From Acidimicrobiaceae bacterium (GTDB taxonomy: Bacteria > Actinomycetota > Acidimicrobiia > Acidimicrobiales > UBA8592), in NCBI GenBank assembly GCA_024641655.1, contig JAHECR010000029.1:1-40289 (forward strand): DNA of 40,289 nucleotides, given 5' to 3'. Below, piece by piece: positions 17,232 through 25,160 of this stretch (the stretch's first letter is position 1; each line of letters begins with the position of its first letter). The notes beneath the pieces are model-generated. The model saw only the letters and a list, made by a program, of their open reading frames with translations. It was not told where the DNA came from and did not search any database. The position numbers and the translations under genes were made by a program.

Positions 17232-18266
17232 GTGACGGTCGCGACCGAAGAGCACCTGCGACGGCTACCGAAGGTCGAGCTCCATGTCCACGTGGAAGGC
17301 GCGAGCCGGGCGACCACCATCAAGGACCTGGCACAGCGGCACGGTCTCCGCGTCGGCGACCCCGCCGACTTGTACGAGTTCACGGATCTGAACCAGTTCC
17401 TGTCGATCTACGACGTGATCTGTGCCAGCCTCCGGACCGCGGACGATTTCCGCCGCATCACCTACGAAGCGCTCGAGGACGCCGCGGCCTGCGGGGTCCG
17501 CTACAGCGAGATGTTCTTCTCGCCGGGCTTCGTGATTCGTCTCGGGGTCCCGGTCCAGACCGTCTGGGACGGCGTGCGGGCGGGGTTGCTCGATGCACGC
17601 GCCGACCTCGGCATCGGCGCGCGGATGATCCTGGACTTCGACAAGCCGTCGGGGCCGGCGCACGCGATGGAGATGGCCGCGTTCGCAGGAGCGCAGGACC
17701 GCGATCTGCTCGTGGGCATGGGCGCCGACTCCGTGGAGCGCGGCATCGACCATCGAGCCTTCGCGGCCGCCTATGTGGAGGCCGCTCGCCACGGCTTGCG
17801 GCGCACCTGTCATGCCGGCGAGGACGGTCCCGCCGAGCACATCGCGATCGCCGTTCGAGAGCTCGGCTGCGAGCGCATCGACCACGGCTTCCGACTGCTG
17901 GACGATCCCGAACTCACCGCCGAGCTGGTGGACCGCCAGATCCCGCTGACCGCGTGCCCGACGTCGAACGTGATGATCGCCAACGTGATCCCCACCGTGG
18001 CGGCCCACCCGTTCGCCCAGCAGCGCCGGGCCGGGCTCCTGGTGACGTTGAACTCCGACGACCCCGGGATGATGCGTTTCTCGATCGCCGACGAGTACGT
18101 CGCGGTGGCGGATGCGTTCGCCTACTCGCTCGAGGAGATGGAAGCCCTCAGCCTGGCCGGCATCGATGCCGCGTTCGCGCCCGACCACGAGAAGGCCGCG
18201 TTGCGGGCGTCGTTCCGCACCGAATTCGACGAGCTTCGCCGCGAGTTCGGCCTGCCGTCTCGCTGA
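17232..18266 (+). CDS. Adenosine deaminase
   Basis: The 344-residue protein has every canonical adenosine deaminase motif. These are His18/His20 with Glu22 (HVHVEGA), HAGE with His194 and catalytic Glu197, His218 in RIDHGF, and Asp276-Asp277 in TLNSDDPGM. Length is normal. It hydrolyses adenosine (or adenine, since HxHxEG is also seen in adenine-deaminase-type members) to the 6-oxo purine plus ammonia. The GTG start at 17232 lies 47 bases after the Rieske oxygenase stop, with GAGG upstream. It is the last plus-strand gene of the nucleoside block and converges on the guanine deaminase. Confidence 0.88.
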   Translation: MTVATEEHLRRLPKVELHVHVEGASRATTIKDLAQRHGLRVGDPADLYEFTDLNQFLSIYDVICASLRTADDFRRITYEALEDAAACGVRYSEMFFSPGFVIRLGVPVQTVWDGVRAGLLDARADLGIGARMILDFDKPSGPAHAMEMAAFAGAQDRDLLVGMGADSVERGIDHRAFAAAYVEAARHGLRRTCHAGEDGPAEHIAIAVRELGCERIDHGFRLLDDPELTAELVDRQIPLTACPTSNVMIANVIPTVAAHPFAQQRRAGLLVTLNSDDPGMMRFSIADEYVAVADAFAYSLEEMEALSLAGIDAAFAPDHEKAALRASFRTEFDELRREFGLPSR

Positions 18267-18276
18267 CCCCGGAGCG

Positions 18277-19593
18277 CTAACTACGCCAGGGCCCGACGCG
18301 GCGGCCGGCGACCCACACGTGCGTGATGTTCGTCGGTGCCGCGCCGCGCACGACCTTTTCGAAGATGCGGGACCAGTCGTCGACCTCGGGCCACACCTCG
18401 ACACCGCTCTCGGGCCCGATGTCGATCGCCAGCGCGTCGAAGGCGTGGCCCGGATCGATGCGCCCCGCAGGGATGCCGAGGACCTCGGCACCGCCTACGG
18501 TCGCCAACCAGAACGCGGTCAGGATGTCGATCGCGCTGCCGTCGACGCCGCGGCGACCGGGTCCGAGACGGGCGTCGACGCCGTCGGTGAGCGCTCGCGA
18601 CACGTTGACCGCATGAGCGCATTGCGGCAACAAACCCGCTTCGGAGCCCCCGGCGATGTCGCTGCCGAGCCCGACGCGCAGACCTCGGGAGAGCGCCCGG
18701 CGAACCGGGAAGACCGCATTGCCGAAGTACAGGTTCGACAACGGGCAATGGGCGATGCCGGCGCCGATCGACGCCAACCGGTCGGTGTCGTCGTCGGCCA
18801 GATGTCCGGCATGGGCCAAGACGCTGTGCGGGCGTGCCAATCCGAAGCGCTCGAGCGCGACTGCGTCGGTCACGCCGTAGCGGTCGAGCACGTACTGGTG
18901 CTCCCAATCACTCTCCGAGCAATGGGTTTGCACCAACGCCCCAGTGGCATCGGCGAGCTCTCCCAGACCCTCCAGTAGCGCGTCGGTGCACGCCGGCACG
19001 AAACGGGGGGTGACGATGGGGCGAACCAGCGGCGACCCGAGCGCCTCGATGGCATCGATGCTCCGCGCGCTGGCAGCGACCGCCTCGGAAGCGTCGCGGT
19101 CGCGGTAGAAGTGCGGGGTGCCCTGCGGGTGGTCCATGGCCACCCTCCCGACGAAGGCCCGCTGCCCGTGGCGCACACAGGCCTCGGCCAACGCGAGCGT
19201 GGCCGGCTCGTGCGTCGACGCGTAGTAGACGGCCGTCGTGGTCCCGCGAGACAACAGGCCCGGCAGCAACGACTCCCACACTCGTTCGGCGAAACCCAGA
19301 TCGCCGAACCGGGCTTCCAGGGGGAAGGTGTAGTCGAACAACCACCGGTCGAGGGGCAGGTCCAGACCGGTCCCGAGCTGGGGCCACTGTGGCGCGTGCA
19401 CATGGAGGTCGATCAACCCCGGCAACAGAACCGTCGTGCCGGGCAGCTCGAGGTCGACGGGACCGCCGGCCGCTTCGGCGGGTTCGACCGCGGTGATCAT
19501 CCCGGCATCGTCGAAGCTGATCACGTGGTCCTCGCGCACCTGGAGCTCGTCGGGCCGAGGCGCCGCGAGGATCGTGGCCCGGACCCTCGTCAT
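18277..19593 (-). CDS. guaD: Guanine deaminase
   Basis: The 438-residue amidohydrolase has the guanine-deaminase pattern. It shows PGLIDLHVHAPQWPQLGTGLD with metal ligands His-x-His and the APQ substrate motif, TTTAVYYAST, THCSESDWEH, AHAGHL, AHCPLSNLYFGNA and GLGSDIAGGS with the catalytic Asp. It converts guanine to xanthine and ammonia, feeding the molybdenum hydroxylase. ATG 19593 has GAGGATC about 4 bases upstream. Its promoter region contains the same 15-mer as the ThDP decarboxylase promoter. It is convergent with adenosine deaminase (10-base gap) and divergent from the Baeyer-Villiger monooxygenase. Confidence 0.88.
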   Translation of the reverse strand: MTRVRATILAAPRPDELQVREDHVISFDDAGMITAVEPAEAAGGPVDLELPGTTVLLPGLIDLHVHAPQWPQLGTGLDLPLDRWLFDYTFPLEARFGDLGFAERVWESLLPGLLSRGTTTAVYYASTHEPATLALAEACVRHGQRAFVGRVAMDHPQGTPHFYRDRDASEAVAASARSIDAIEALGSPLVRPIVTPRFVPACTDALLEGLGELADATGALVQTHCSESDWEHQYVLDRYGVTDAVALERFGLARPHSVLAHAGHLADDDTDRLASIGAGIAHCPLSNLYFGNAVFPVRRALSRGLRVGLGSDIAGGSEAGLLPQCAHAVNVSRALTDGVDARLGPGRRGVDGSAIDILTAFWLATVGGAEVLGIPAGRIDPGHAFDALAIDIGPESGVEVWPEVDDWSRIFEKVVRGAAPTNITHVWVAGRRVGPWRS

Positions 19594-19648
19594 GATCGAT
19601 CCTCGTGATCGGTGGGGATCGCCGTCGTGTGGTTCGGCCGCATCAGTG

Positions 19649-19663
19649 GATCGTAGTCAGCGC
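19649..19663 (-). promoter_or_regulatory. 15-base promoter element shared with the ThDP decarboxylase (copy 2)
   Basis: Minus-strand GCGCTGACTACGATC, identical to 8805-8791, with TACGAT (19655-19650) as the likely -10. Transcription would begin near 19643, about 50 bases before the guanine deaminase ATG. The match stops exactly at 15 bases on both sides, so it is not part of a longer duplication. Confidence 0.45.
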
Positions 19664-19713
19664 CGTCTCGGGTGGACGTTGCAGCTTCGCCTGCGATCGT
19701 GGGGCTCGCGAGC

Positions 19714-19719
19714 TAGCGT
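19714..19719 (+). promoter_or_regulatory. -10 box (TAGCGT) for the monooxygenase-esterase operon
   Basis: TAGCGT fits TAnnnT. The predicted start near 19726 gives a leader of about 28 bases ending in a strong GGGGGGAGGA ribosome binding site. It sits in the 160-base gap divergent from guanine deaminase; nothing else is evident in that gap. Confidence 0.4.
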
Positions 19720-19753
19720 CAGCGGCGCAGGGAGACCTGAGGGGGGAGGACAG

Positions 19754-21385
19754 ATGGGGGACACACCAACGCAGCCCGTGACCACCGAGCTCGACGTCGT
19801 GGTCGTCGGCGCGGGCTTCGCCGGCATGTACCTGCTCTACCGGTTGCGCACCATGGGTTTCGTCACGAAGGTCTACGACGCGGCGTCCGATGTCGGGGGC
19901 ACCTGGTTCTGGAACCGTTACCCCGGCGCCCGCTGTGACGTCCCCAGCCTCGACTACTCGTACTCGTTCGACCCCGACCTCGAGCAGGAATGGGAGTGGA
20001 CCGAACGGTTCGCGGCCCAACCCGAGATCCTCACCTACGCCCGCCACGTGGCCGAGCGCCACGACCTGCGCCGCGACATCGAATTCGAGACGCGTATCGA
20101 ATCGGCCACCTTCGACGAGGTCGCGCGCCGGTGGGAAGTACGGACCTCGCGGGGCGTCCGGCTCCTCGCCCAGCACGTCGTGCTCGCGGTCGGCACGCTG
20201 TCGACGCCGAAGCCTCCCGAGATCGACGGTTTCGGCACCTTCGCGGGCCCGACCTACTGGACCGCCCGATGGCCCCACGACGACGTCGACTTCACCGGCC
20301 GCCGCGTGGGGGTCATCGGGACCGGGTCCTCGGGTATCCAGAGCATCCCGGTCATCGCCGCCCAGGCCGCGCACACCACCGTGTTCCAGCGCACCGCGAA
20401 CTTCTCGATGCCGGCGAGGAATCGTCCGTTGACCGGCAACGAGGTCGCTGCTCGAAAGGCTCGCGCCCGCGAGTACCGAGCGGCAGCCCGAACCTCCTAC
20501 AGCGGCTTCCTCGTGGACATCGACGCGCCACCGGCGACCCTCCCGTCGATCCTGGCGGTTCCCGAGGCCGAGCGCGTGGCCATGCTCGAACAGAAGTGGA
20601 CCGAGGGCGGCCTCGGGCTGACGAGCGGTTTCAGCGATGTCGCGTCCGACGTCACAGCCAACGCCGTGGCCGCCGAGTTCGTCCGAGAGAAGATCCGCTC
20701 GATCGTGTCGGACCCGCAGGTCGCCGAGGACCTCTGTCCGACCAGCCACCCGATCGGCACGAAACGTCCCTGTCTCGACACCGGGTACTACGAGACCTAC
20801 AACCGGCCGAACGTGCGCCTCGTGAACCTGCGCCGCAATCCGATCCGGTCGATCGACGCCGCGGGCGTCGAGCTCGACGACGAGCACGTCGCGCTCGACG
20901 CGCTCGTCGTCGCGACCGGTTTCGATGCCATGACCGGGTCGTTGGTGTCGATCGATCTTCGCGGTCGAGATGGAGTGTCGCTGGCTGAGGCCTGGGCCGA
21001 AGGGCCCCGAACCTACTTGGGGCTTGCGGTTGCAGGGTTCCCGAACCTGCACCTCGTCACCGGGCCCCAGAGCCCCTCGGTGCTATCGAACATGATGGTG
21101 TCGATCGAGCAGCACGTCGAGTGGATCACCGACGCCATCGCCCACCTCCGCGCCCACCGCATGCAGATGATCGAGACCACGCCCGATGCCGTCGAGGGCT
21201 GGGTCGAGCACAGCACCGAGCTCGGCAGCCGAACGCTGTTCCCGCTCGCCGACAGCTGGTACATGGGAGCCAACGTGCCGGGCAAACCGCGGGTGTTCCT
21301 CCCCTATGTGGGCGGATGCGGGCACTACCGCAAGCGCTGCGACCGTGTCGTCGCGAAGAACTACGAGGGCTTCGTGCTCTCCTGA
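19754..21385 (+). CDS. Flavin monooxygenase, type I Baeyer-Villiger-like, with altered fingerprint
   Basis: The 543-residue protein has an N-terminal FAD site VVVGAGFAGMYLLYRL (Gly19/21/24), the GGTWFWNRYPGARCD segment typical of cyclohexanone/steroid monooxygenases, and an NADPH site VIGTGSSGIQ. The Baeyer-Villiger fingerprint FxGxxxHxxxWP is present at residues 163-174 as FAGPTYWTARWP: the signature histidine is Trp169. Otherwise length and motifs are those of a cycloketone monooxygenase, which inserts oxygen next to a carbonyl using NADPH and O2. The strong GGGGGGAGGA precedes ATG 19754. The esterase 22 bases downstream could cleave the ester or lactone product. The altered residue makes activity uncertain. 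Confidence 0.87.
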   Translation: MGDTPTQPVTTELDVVVVGAGFAGMYLLYRLRTMGFVTKVYDAASDVGGTWFWNRYPGARCDVPSLDYSYSFDPDLEQEWEWTERFAAQPEILTYARHVAERHDLRRDIEFETRIESATFDEVARRWEVRTSRGVRLLAQHVVLAVGTLSTPKPPEIDGFGTFAGPTYWTARWPHDDVDFTGRRVGVIGTGSSGIQSIPVIAAQAAHTTVFQRTANFSMPARNRPLTGNEVAARKARAREYRAAARTSYSGFLVDIDAPPATLPSILAVPEAERVAMLEQKWTEGGLGLTSGFSDVASDVTANAVAAEFVREKIRSIVSDPQVAEDLCPTSHPIGTKRPCLDTGYYETYNRPNVRLVNLRRNPIRSIDAAGVELDDEHVALDALVVATGFDAMTGSLVSIDLRGRDGVSLAEAWAEGPRTYLGLAVAGFPNLHLVTGPQSPSVLSNMMVSIEQHVEWITDAIAHLRAHRMQMIETTPDAVEGWVEHSTELGSRTLFPLADSWYMGANVPGKPRVFLPYVGGCGHYRKRCDRVVAKNYEGFVLS

Positions 21386-21407
21386 GACCAGGCAAGGACC
21401 AGTCACC

Positions 21408-22340
21408 ATGGCAGAAGTCGCCCTGCACCCATCGATCGAGCCCCTGCGAGACCTGCTTGCCATGCCCGACATAGACGCCGACGTGCTTCCATCACTCCGG
21501 GCGTCGCGCCTCGCCGAGCCCCCCGAGCTCAGCGACCGCGTCGAACGGACCGATCACGTCGTCTCCCACGAGCACGGGGTGATCGTTCGGGTGCATCGCC
21601 CCGTCGGGGTCGAAGGGCCGTTGCCGTGCCTGTTCTCGATCCACGGTGGCGGTTACGTCATCGGCAGCTACGACATGGACGATCCGAAGCTCGACCGCTG
21701 GTGCCAGAAGTTCGGGATCGTGGGGGTCTCCGTCGAGTACCGCCTGGCCCCCGAGACACCCTTTCCCGGCCCGCTCGAAGACTGTTACGCCGGCCTGAAG
21801 TGGACCTTCGACCGTGCCGAGGAGCTCGGCATCGACCGTGGCCGGATCGCCATCACCGGCGTCAGCGCTGGAGGTGGCCTCTGTGCCGCTCTGGCGCTCT
21901 ACGCGCGCGACCGGGGGGAGATCCCGATCCAGTTCCAGTTGCTCGACTGCCCGATGCTCGACGACCGTCAGGAGAGTGCTTCGAGCCGGCTCGACAACCT
22001 GCTGATCTGGAGCCGGATCTCGAACCACTTCGGCTGGGCGTCGTACCTCGGACATCTCCACGGCTCCCCCGACGTGCCTGCCTACGCGGCACCGGCACGG
22101 GCCACCGACCTGAGCGGGCTGCCCGAAGCGTACGTCTGCGTCGGCGGGGCCGACGGGTTCCGCGACGAGGACATCACCTACGCGATGCGGCTCTACGGTG
22201 CCGGCGTGCCCACCGAGCTCCACGTCTATCCCGGTGCGCCGCACGGCGTCGCCTCCTTGTTCGCCGACACCGAGCTCGCCAAGCGCTACACCGCCGACCA
22301 GGAAGACTGGCTGCGACGCCAGCTCGAGCGGTTGGCCTGA
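21408..22340 (+). CDS. Alpha/beta hydrolase, hormone-sensitive-lipase family esterase
   Basis: The 310-residue protein has the HSL-family oxyanion-hole motif HGGGYVIGSYD and the nucleophile elbow GVSAGGG. A late Asp lies in CVGGADGFRDED and the catalytic His in PGAPHGV. It hydrolyses carboxylic esters in the cytoplasm; there is no signal peptide. It lies 22 bases after the monooxygenase on the same strand, a pairing known from ketone-degrading operons where a lactone or ester made by the oxygenase is opened. The ATG at 21408 has AAGGA about 9 bases upstream. Confidence 0.9.
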   Translation: MAEVALHPSIEPLRDLLAMPDIDADVLPSLRASRLAEPPELSDRVERTDHVVSHEHGVIVRVHRPVGVEGPLPCLFSIHGGGYVIGSYDMDDPKLDRWCQKFGIVGVSVEYRLAPETPFPGPLEDCYAGLKWTFDRAEELGIDRGRIAITGVSAGGGLCAALALYARDRGEIPIQFQLLDCPMLDDRQESASSRLDNLLIWSRISNHFGWASYLGHLHGSPDVPAYAAPARATDLSGLPEAYVCVGGADGFRDEDITYAMRLYGAGVPTELHVYPGAPHGVASLFADTELAKRYTADQEDWLRRQLERLA

Positions 22341-22393
22341 GACCCCGACCGAGCCTGGCCGACCACGCGTGGCGGCGACACCCGTTCATCGTC

Positions 22394-22399
22394 TAGGTT
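22394..22399 (+). promoter_or_regulatory. Candidate -10 box (TAGGTT) for the surface-protein gene
   Basis: TAGGTT fits TAnnnT and lies in the 154-base gap after the esterase. It would give a leader of about 88 bases that contains the hairpin at 22432-22449. Confidence 0.35.
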
Positions 22400-22431
22400 C
22401 GCGGTGCGGTACCGGCACGCGGGCGAAGGTG

Positions 22432-22449
22432 CGAGTCGGGGTCGACTCG
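22432..22449 (+). other. Leader hairpin upstream of the surface-protein gene
   Basis: CGAGTCG, loop GGGT, CGACTCG: a perfect 7-bp stem with a 4-base loop, located about 45 bases before the start codon. It does not match a riboswitch consensus I recognise. The neighbouring ACAGGGCAACCC superficially recalls a c-di-GMP-I aptamer, but the rest of that fold is missing. Confidence 0.3.
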
Positions 22450-22494
22450 AGAGACAACGCCCGACAGGGCAACCCCAGGCGGAGGTACGCGCGT

Positions 22495-25074
22495 ATGGCG
22501 CGCTCACAGGTGACAGCTCGACACGCGCGGGCGCAGCGCGATCGACGGCCGCTTCTCGCGGCGCTGCTCGTTGCGTCACTGCTGTTCGGATTGCTCCCTG
22601 CGGTCGCGGGCCGGGCGGGAGCGGCCGCTGGAGACATCAGCGTCACCGACCACGAGGGCCAGCTGAAGCCGGGTGGCACGTGGTCCAACGGCAACATCAC
22701 CACCTATGCCGAGGGCGAGATCATCCCGTTTCGGTTCACCGTCGAGGGCGCCGCCGGCACGTCGGGCACGATCGACCTCCGGTTCTCCGGCCCGGATGCA
22801 GCGGGTTGTGACGGAACGTTCTTCGACCAGTACTTCGCGCTGGGGTCGATCACCCCAGTGGCCAACACGCCCCCCATCGTCACCAACACCGCCCCCGTGC
22901 AGGTGAACGACCAGTGGGCCGTCACCTTGACCTTCGACTTCAGTGACGGGGCAGGCGAAGCCGTGGTCGGATACCTGCTGAGAGTCAGCAACGACGTCCT
23001 CGGGTGCAACGGCTCATCGACCGGCACCGAGTTCGATCCGCAGAGCGAGACCGGCGACGTCGGCAACAGCGGAACCCAACGCGTCCCGGTGCCCGCCAAG
23101 GACATCGTCGAACTCCCCGAGATCACCGCGGTCAAACTGATCGACCGCGACGGTGACAACCAGCCCGATGGAACGGCCGAAGCGGGCGAGTACGGGTTCT
23201 CGATCGACGGCGGAGAGCCCGTGCCCGTCGACGCGTCCGGTCAGGTCGTCTTCCTCAACGTGACCCCGGACGGACCGCACACGATCACCGAGACCCAGCT
23301 TTCGACCACCAACGGAACCTACGAGTTCGTGTCGGTCTCGGGAACGAGCTGCGTGGCCGACGAGAGCGGCCAGGCGACTGCGACGGTGACCGCGAGCCCG
23401 AATGACCCCACCCATGCCACGTGCACGTTCCTCAACACGACGCGCGCCCGACCACCGCTGTTGCGAGTCACCAAGTCGCCAACACCGGGGACCCTCCCCG
23501 AGCCCGGAGGGAGCTTCGTCTTCACGGTCACCGTGGAGAACGACAGCATCAGCGCAGCTGCGTTGGTCGCCCTCGACGACGATGCTTTCGGCGACATCAC
23601 CCAGATCCACGGCCAGATCACGCAGACCGACTGCTCGGTGCCTCGAACGCTGGCACCCAGCGACGGCGTCGACGGCTCGGGACCCGACTCCACCTCGTGC
23701 GCCTTCACGGCCGTGGTCACCGGCGATGCGTTCTTCAGCCACACCAACACGGTGACCGCCACCGCTTCGAACGAACGCGGCTCCGCGGACGCGAGCGACG
23801 AAGCGACCGTGACCATCGCCGATCTCCCGCCCACCGTCGACCTCGCCAAGGTCGCTGACCAAACCAGCCTCGATGAGCCCGGCGGGACCGTCACCTACAC
23901 GCTCACGATCACGAACACGGCCGCCGAACCCGTCACGATCACCGCTCTGACCGACGACCACCCACTGTCACAGCCATGCCTCGACCTCATTGGCGAGGTG
24001 ATCGAACCCGCCGACTCGGCGACCTGCAGCTACACCGTCGACTTCAGCGATCCGGGTATCCACACCAACACCGCGACGGTCACCGTCGAGGACAACGAGA
24101 CCTCGTCCTCACAGGATTCGGCCACTGCAACCGTGACCATCCGCAACGCTGACCCATCAGTCCAGCTCGACAAGTCCGTCACGCCCGCCTCGGCGCCCGC
24201 ACCCGGTGGCGTCTTCACCTTCACGCTCACGGTGCGCAATCTGTCAGTGGAGCCGGTGACGATCACGTCGCTGACCGATGACTATGAGCTCTCTGCAGAG
24301 TGCATCGCGCTGATCGGCACGCCGATCGGAGTCGACGGTCAATCCTCCTGCGCCTACGAGGTCACCTTGACCGATGTCGGGAGTTACGACAACACGGCCT
24401 CGGTCACCGTCATCGACAACGAAGGCAACGAGGACGGAGACGATGCTGCTGCGACCGTGACCGTCACTCGCGTCGCTCCGGGCCCGCTCGCGGACCTCGC
24501 CATCGAAAAATCGATCGTCGGCTCACTCATCGCCGGAGAACAGGGGACCTACCGTCTCGCCATCACCAACGCAGGTCCGTCTTCGGCTACCGACGTCGTC
24601 GTCACCGACCAGCTGCCGAACCTTGCCTCGCTCGTCTCGGTGGAAGCAGACGGCGGCGGGACGTGCCTCGCCGACGGCGGCCTCGTGTCCTGCACATTCG
24701 CGTCGCTTGCGGTCGGCGCGAGCGCGGTCATCACCATCGTCGTCGACATCGACCCTTCCGCAGCGAACGTCCTGCTGATCAACACGGGCGTCGTCAGTGC
24801 GGCCGAAACCGACCCCGACCTGTCGAACAACACCTCGACAGTTCAACAGCTCGTCCCCGAGGTACTGGCGCAGGTCGTCACCCCGACGCCCGCACCGACA
24901 CCAGGCACGGGCCCGACGAACCTTCCGAACACCGGCTCGGAGTCGGGCAACGTCGCCTTCTGGGCGATCATCCTGATAGGTCTCGGAGCCCTGCTGCTTG
25001 CCGAAGACCGGCGCGTCCGCAGGCCTCGCCACGGCATGGAGAGCGGCGCCGCAGCCCCGTCCAGGCAGGCCTAG
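22495..25074 (+). CDS. LPNTG-anchored cell-surface protein with DUF11-like repeats
   Basis: The 859-residue protein begins with a long signal peptide: basic n-region, then a hydrophobic core LLAALLVASLLFGLLPAVAG. About 300 residues of beta-rich, Asp/Thr/Gly-rich sequence follow, including a SpaA/prealbumin-like segment (AEAGEYGFSIDGGE). Four repeats of roughly 110 residues start near 323, 445, 552 and 665. Each opens with L-x-K-S or a similar strand and contains TxTVxN or TxTITN. They resemble the DUF11/DUF7507 surface-repeat families. A Pro/Thr linker leads to LPNTG at 810-814, a hydrophobic helix and an Arg-rich tail, i.e. a sortase sorting signal. No sortase gene is in the window. A stalk-like adhesin or structural surface protein is likely. 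GGCGGAGG precedes ATG 22495. Confidence 0.85.
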   Translation: MARSQVTARHARAQRDRRPLLAALLVASLLFGLLPAVAGRAGAAAGDISVTDHEGQLKPGGTWSNGNITTYAEGEIIPFRFTVEGAAGTSGTIDLRFSGPDAAGCDGTFFDQYFALGSITPVANTPPIVTNTAPVQVNDQWAVTLTFDFSDGAGEAVVGYLLRVSNDVLGCNGSSTGTEFDPQSETGDVGNSGTQRVPVPAKDIVELPEITAVKLIDRDGDNQPDGTAEAGEYGFSIDGGEPVPVDASGQVVFLNVTPDGPHTITETQLSTTNGTYEFVSVSGTSCVADESGQATATVTASPNDPTHATCTFLNTTRARPPLLRVTKSPTPGTLPEPGGSFVFTVTVENDSISAAALVALDDDAFGDITQIHGQITQTDCSVPRTLAPSDGVDGSGPDSTSCAFTAVVTGDAFFSHTNTVTATASNERGSADASDEATVTIADLPPTVDLAKVADQTSLDEPGGTVTYTLTITNTAAEPVTITALTDDHPLSQPCLDLIGEVIEPADSATCSYTVDFSDPGIHTNTATVTVEDNETSSSQDSATATVTIRNADPSVQLDKSVTPASAPAPGGVFTFTLTVRNLSVEPVTITSLTDDYELSAECIALIGTPIGVDGQSSCAYEVTLTDVGSYDNTASVTVIDNEGNEDGDDAAATVTVTRVAPGPLADLAIEKSIVGSLIAGEQGTYRLAITNAGPSSATDVVVTDQLPNLASLVSVEADGGGTCLADGGLVSCTFASLAVGASAVITIVVDIDPSAANVLLINTGVVSAAETDPDLSNNTSTVQQLVPEVLAQVVTPTPAPTPGTGPTNLPNTGSESGNVAFWAIILIGLGALLLAEDRRVRRPRHGMESGAAAPSRQA

Positions 25075-25078
25075 GTTC

Positions 25079-25117
25079 GCCGGGACGGAGCTGCGAACAC
25101 CGCAGCTCGGTCCCGGC
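25079..25117 (+). terminator. Strong stem-loop terminator after the surface-protein gene
   Basis: A 17-base arm (25079-25095) pairs with 25101-25117 with a single internal mismatch, around the loop AACAC. It starts 5 bases after the TAG stop. There is no U tract, as is common for actinobacterial terminators. Confidence 0.75.
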
Positions 25118-25147
25118 CTGCCTCTGTCGGAGACGGCCACCTCGGAC

Positions 25148-25153
25148 TAGCGT
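25148..25153 (+). promoter_or_regulatory. -10 box (TAGCGT) of a probable leaderless transcript
   Basis: TAGCGT ends 7 bases before the GTG at 25161. The expected transcription start therefore coincides with the start codon, and no Shine-Dalgarno sequence is present. The preceding terminator isolates this promoter from the upstream gene. Confidence 0.55.
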
Positions 25154-25160
25154 CGCGACC

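Noticed and set aside
22363..22372. CCACGCGTGG palindrome after the esterase as a terminator
   Set aside because: The 10-base palindrome leaves no loop for an RNA hairpin and has no T tract. It might be a protein site, but nothing supports that.
22420..22494. c-di-GMP-I riboswitch
   Set aside because: Only ACAGGGCAACCC resembles the consensus. The GNRA loop, the receptor and the rest of the fold are absent.
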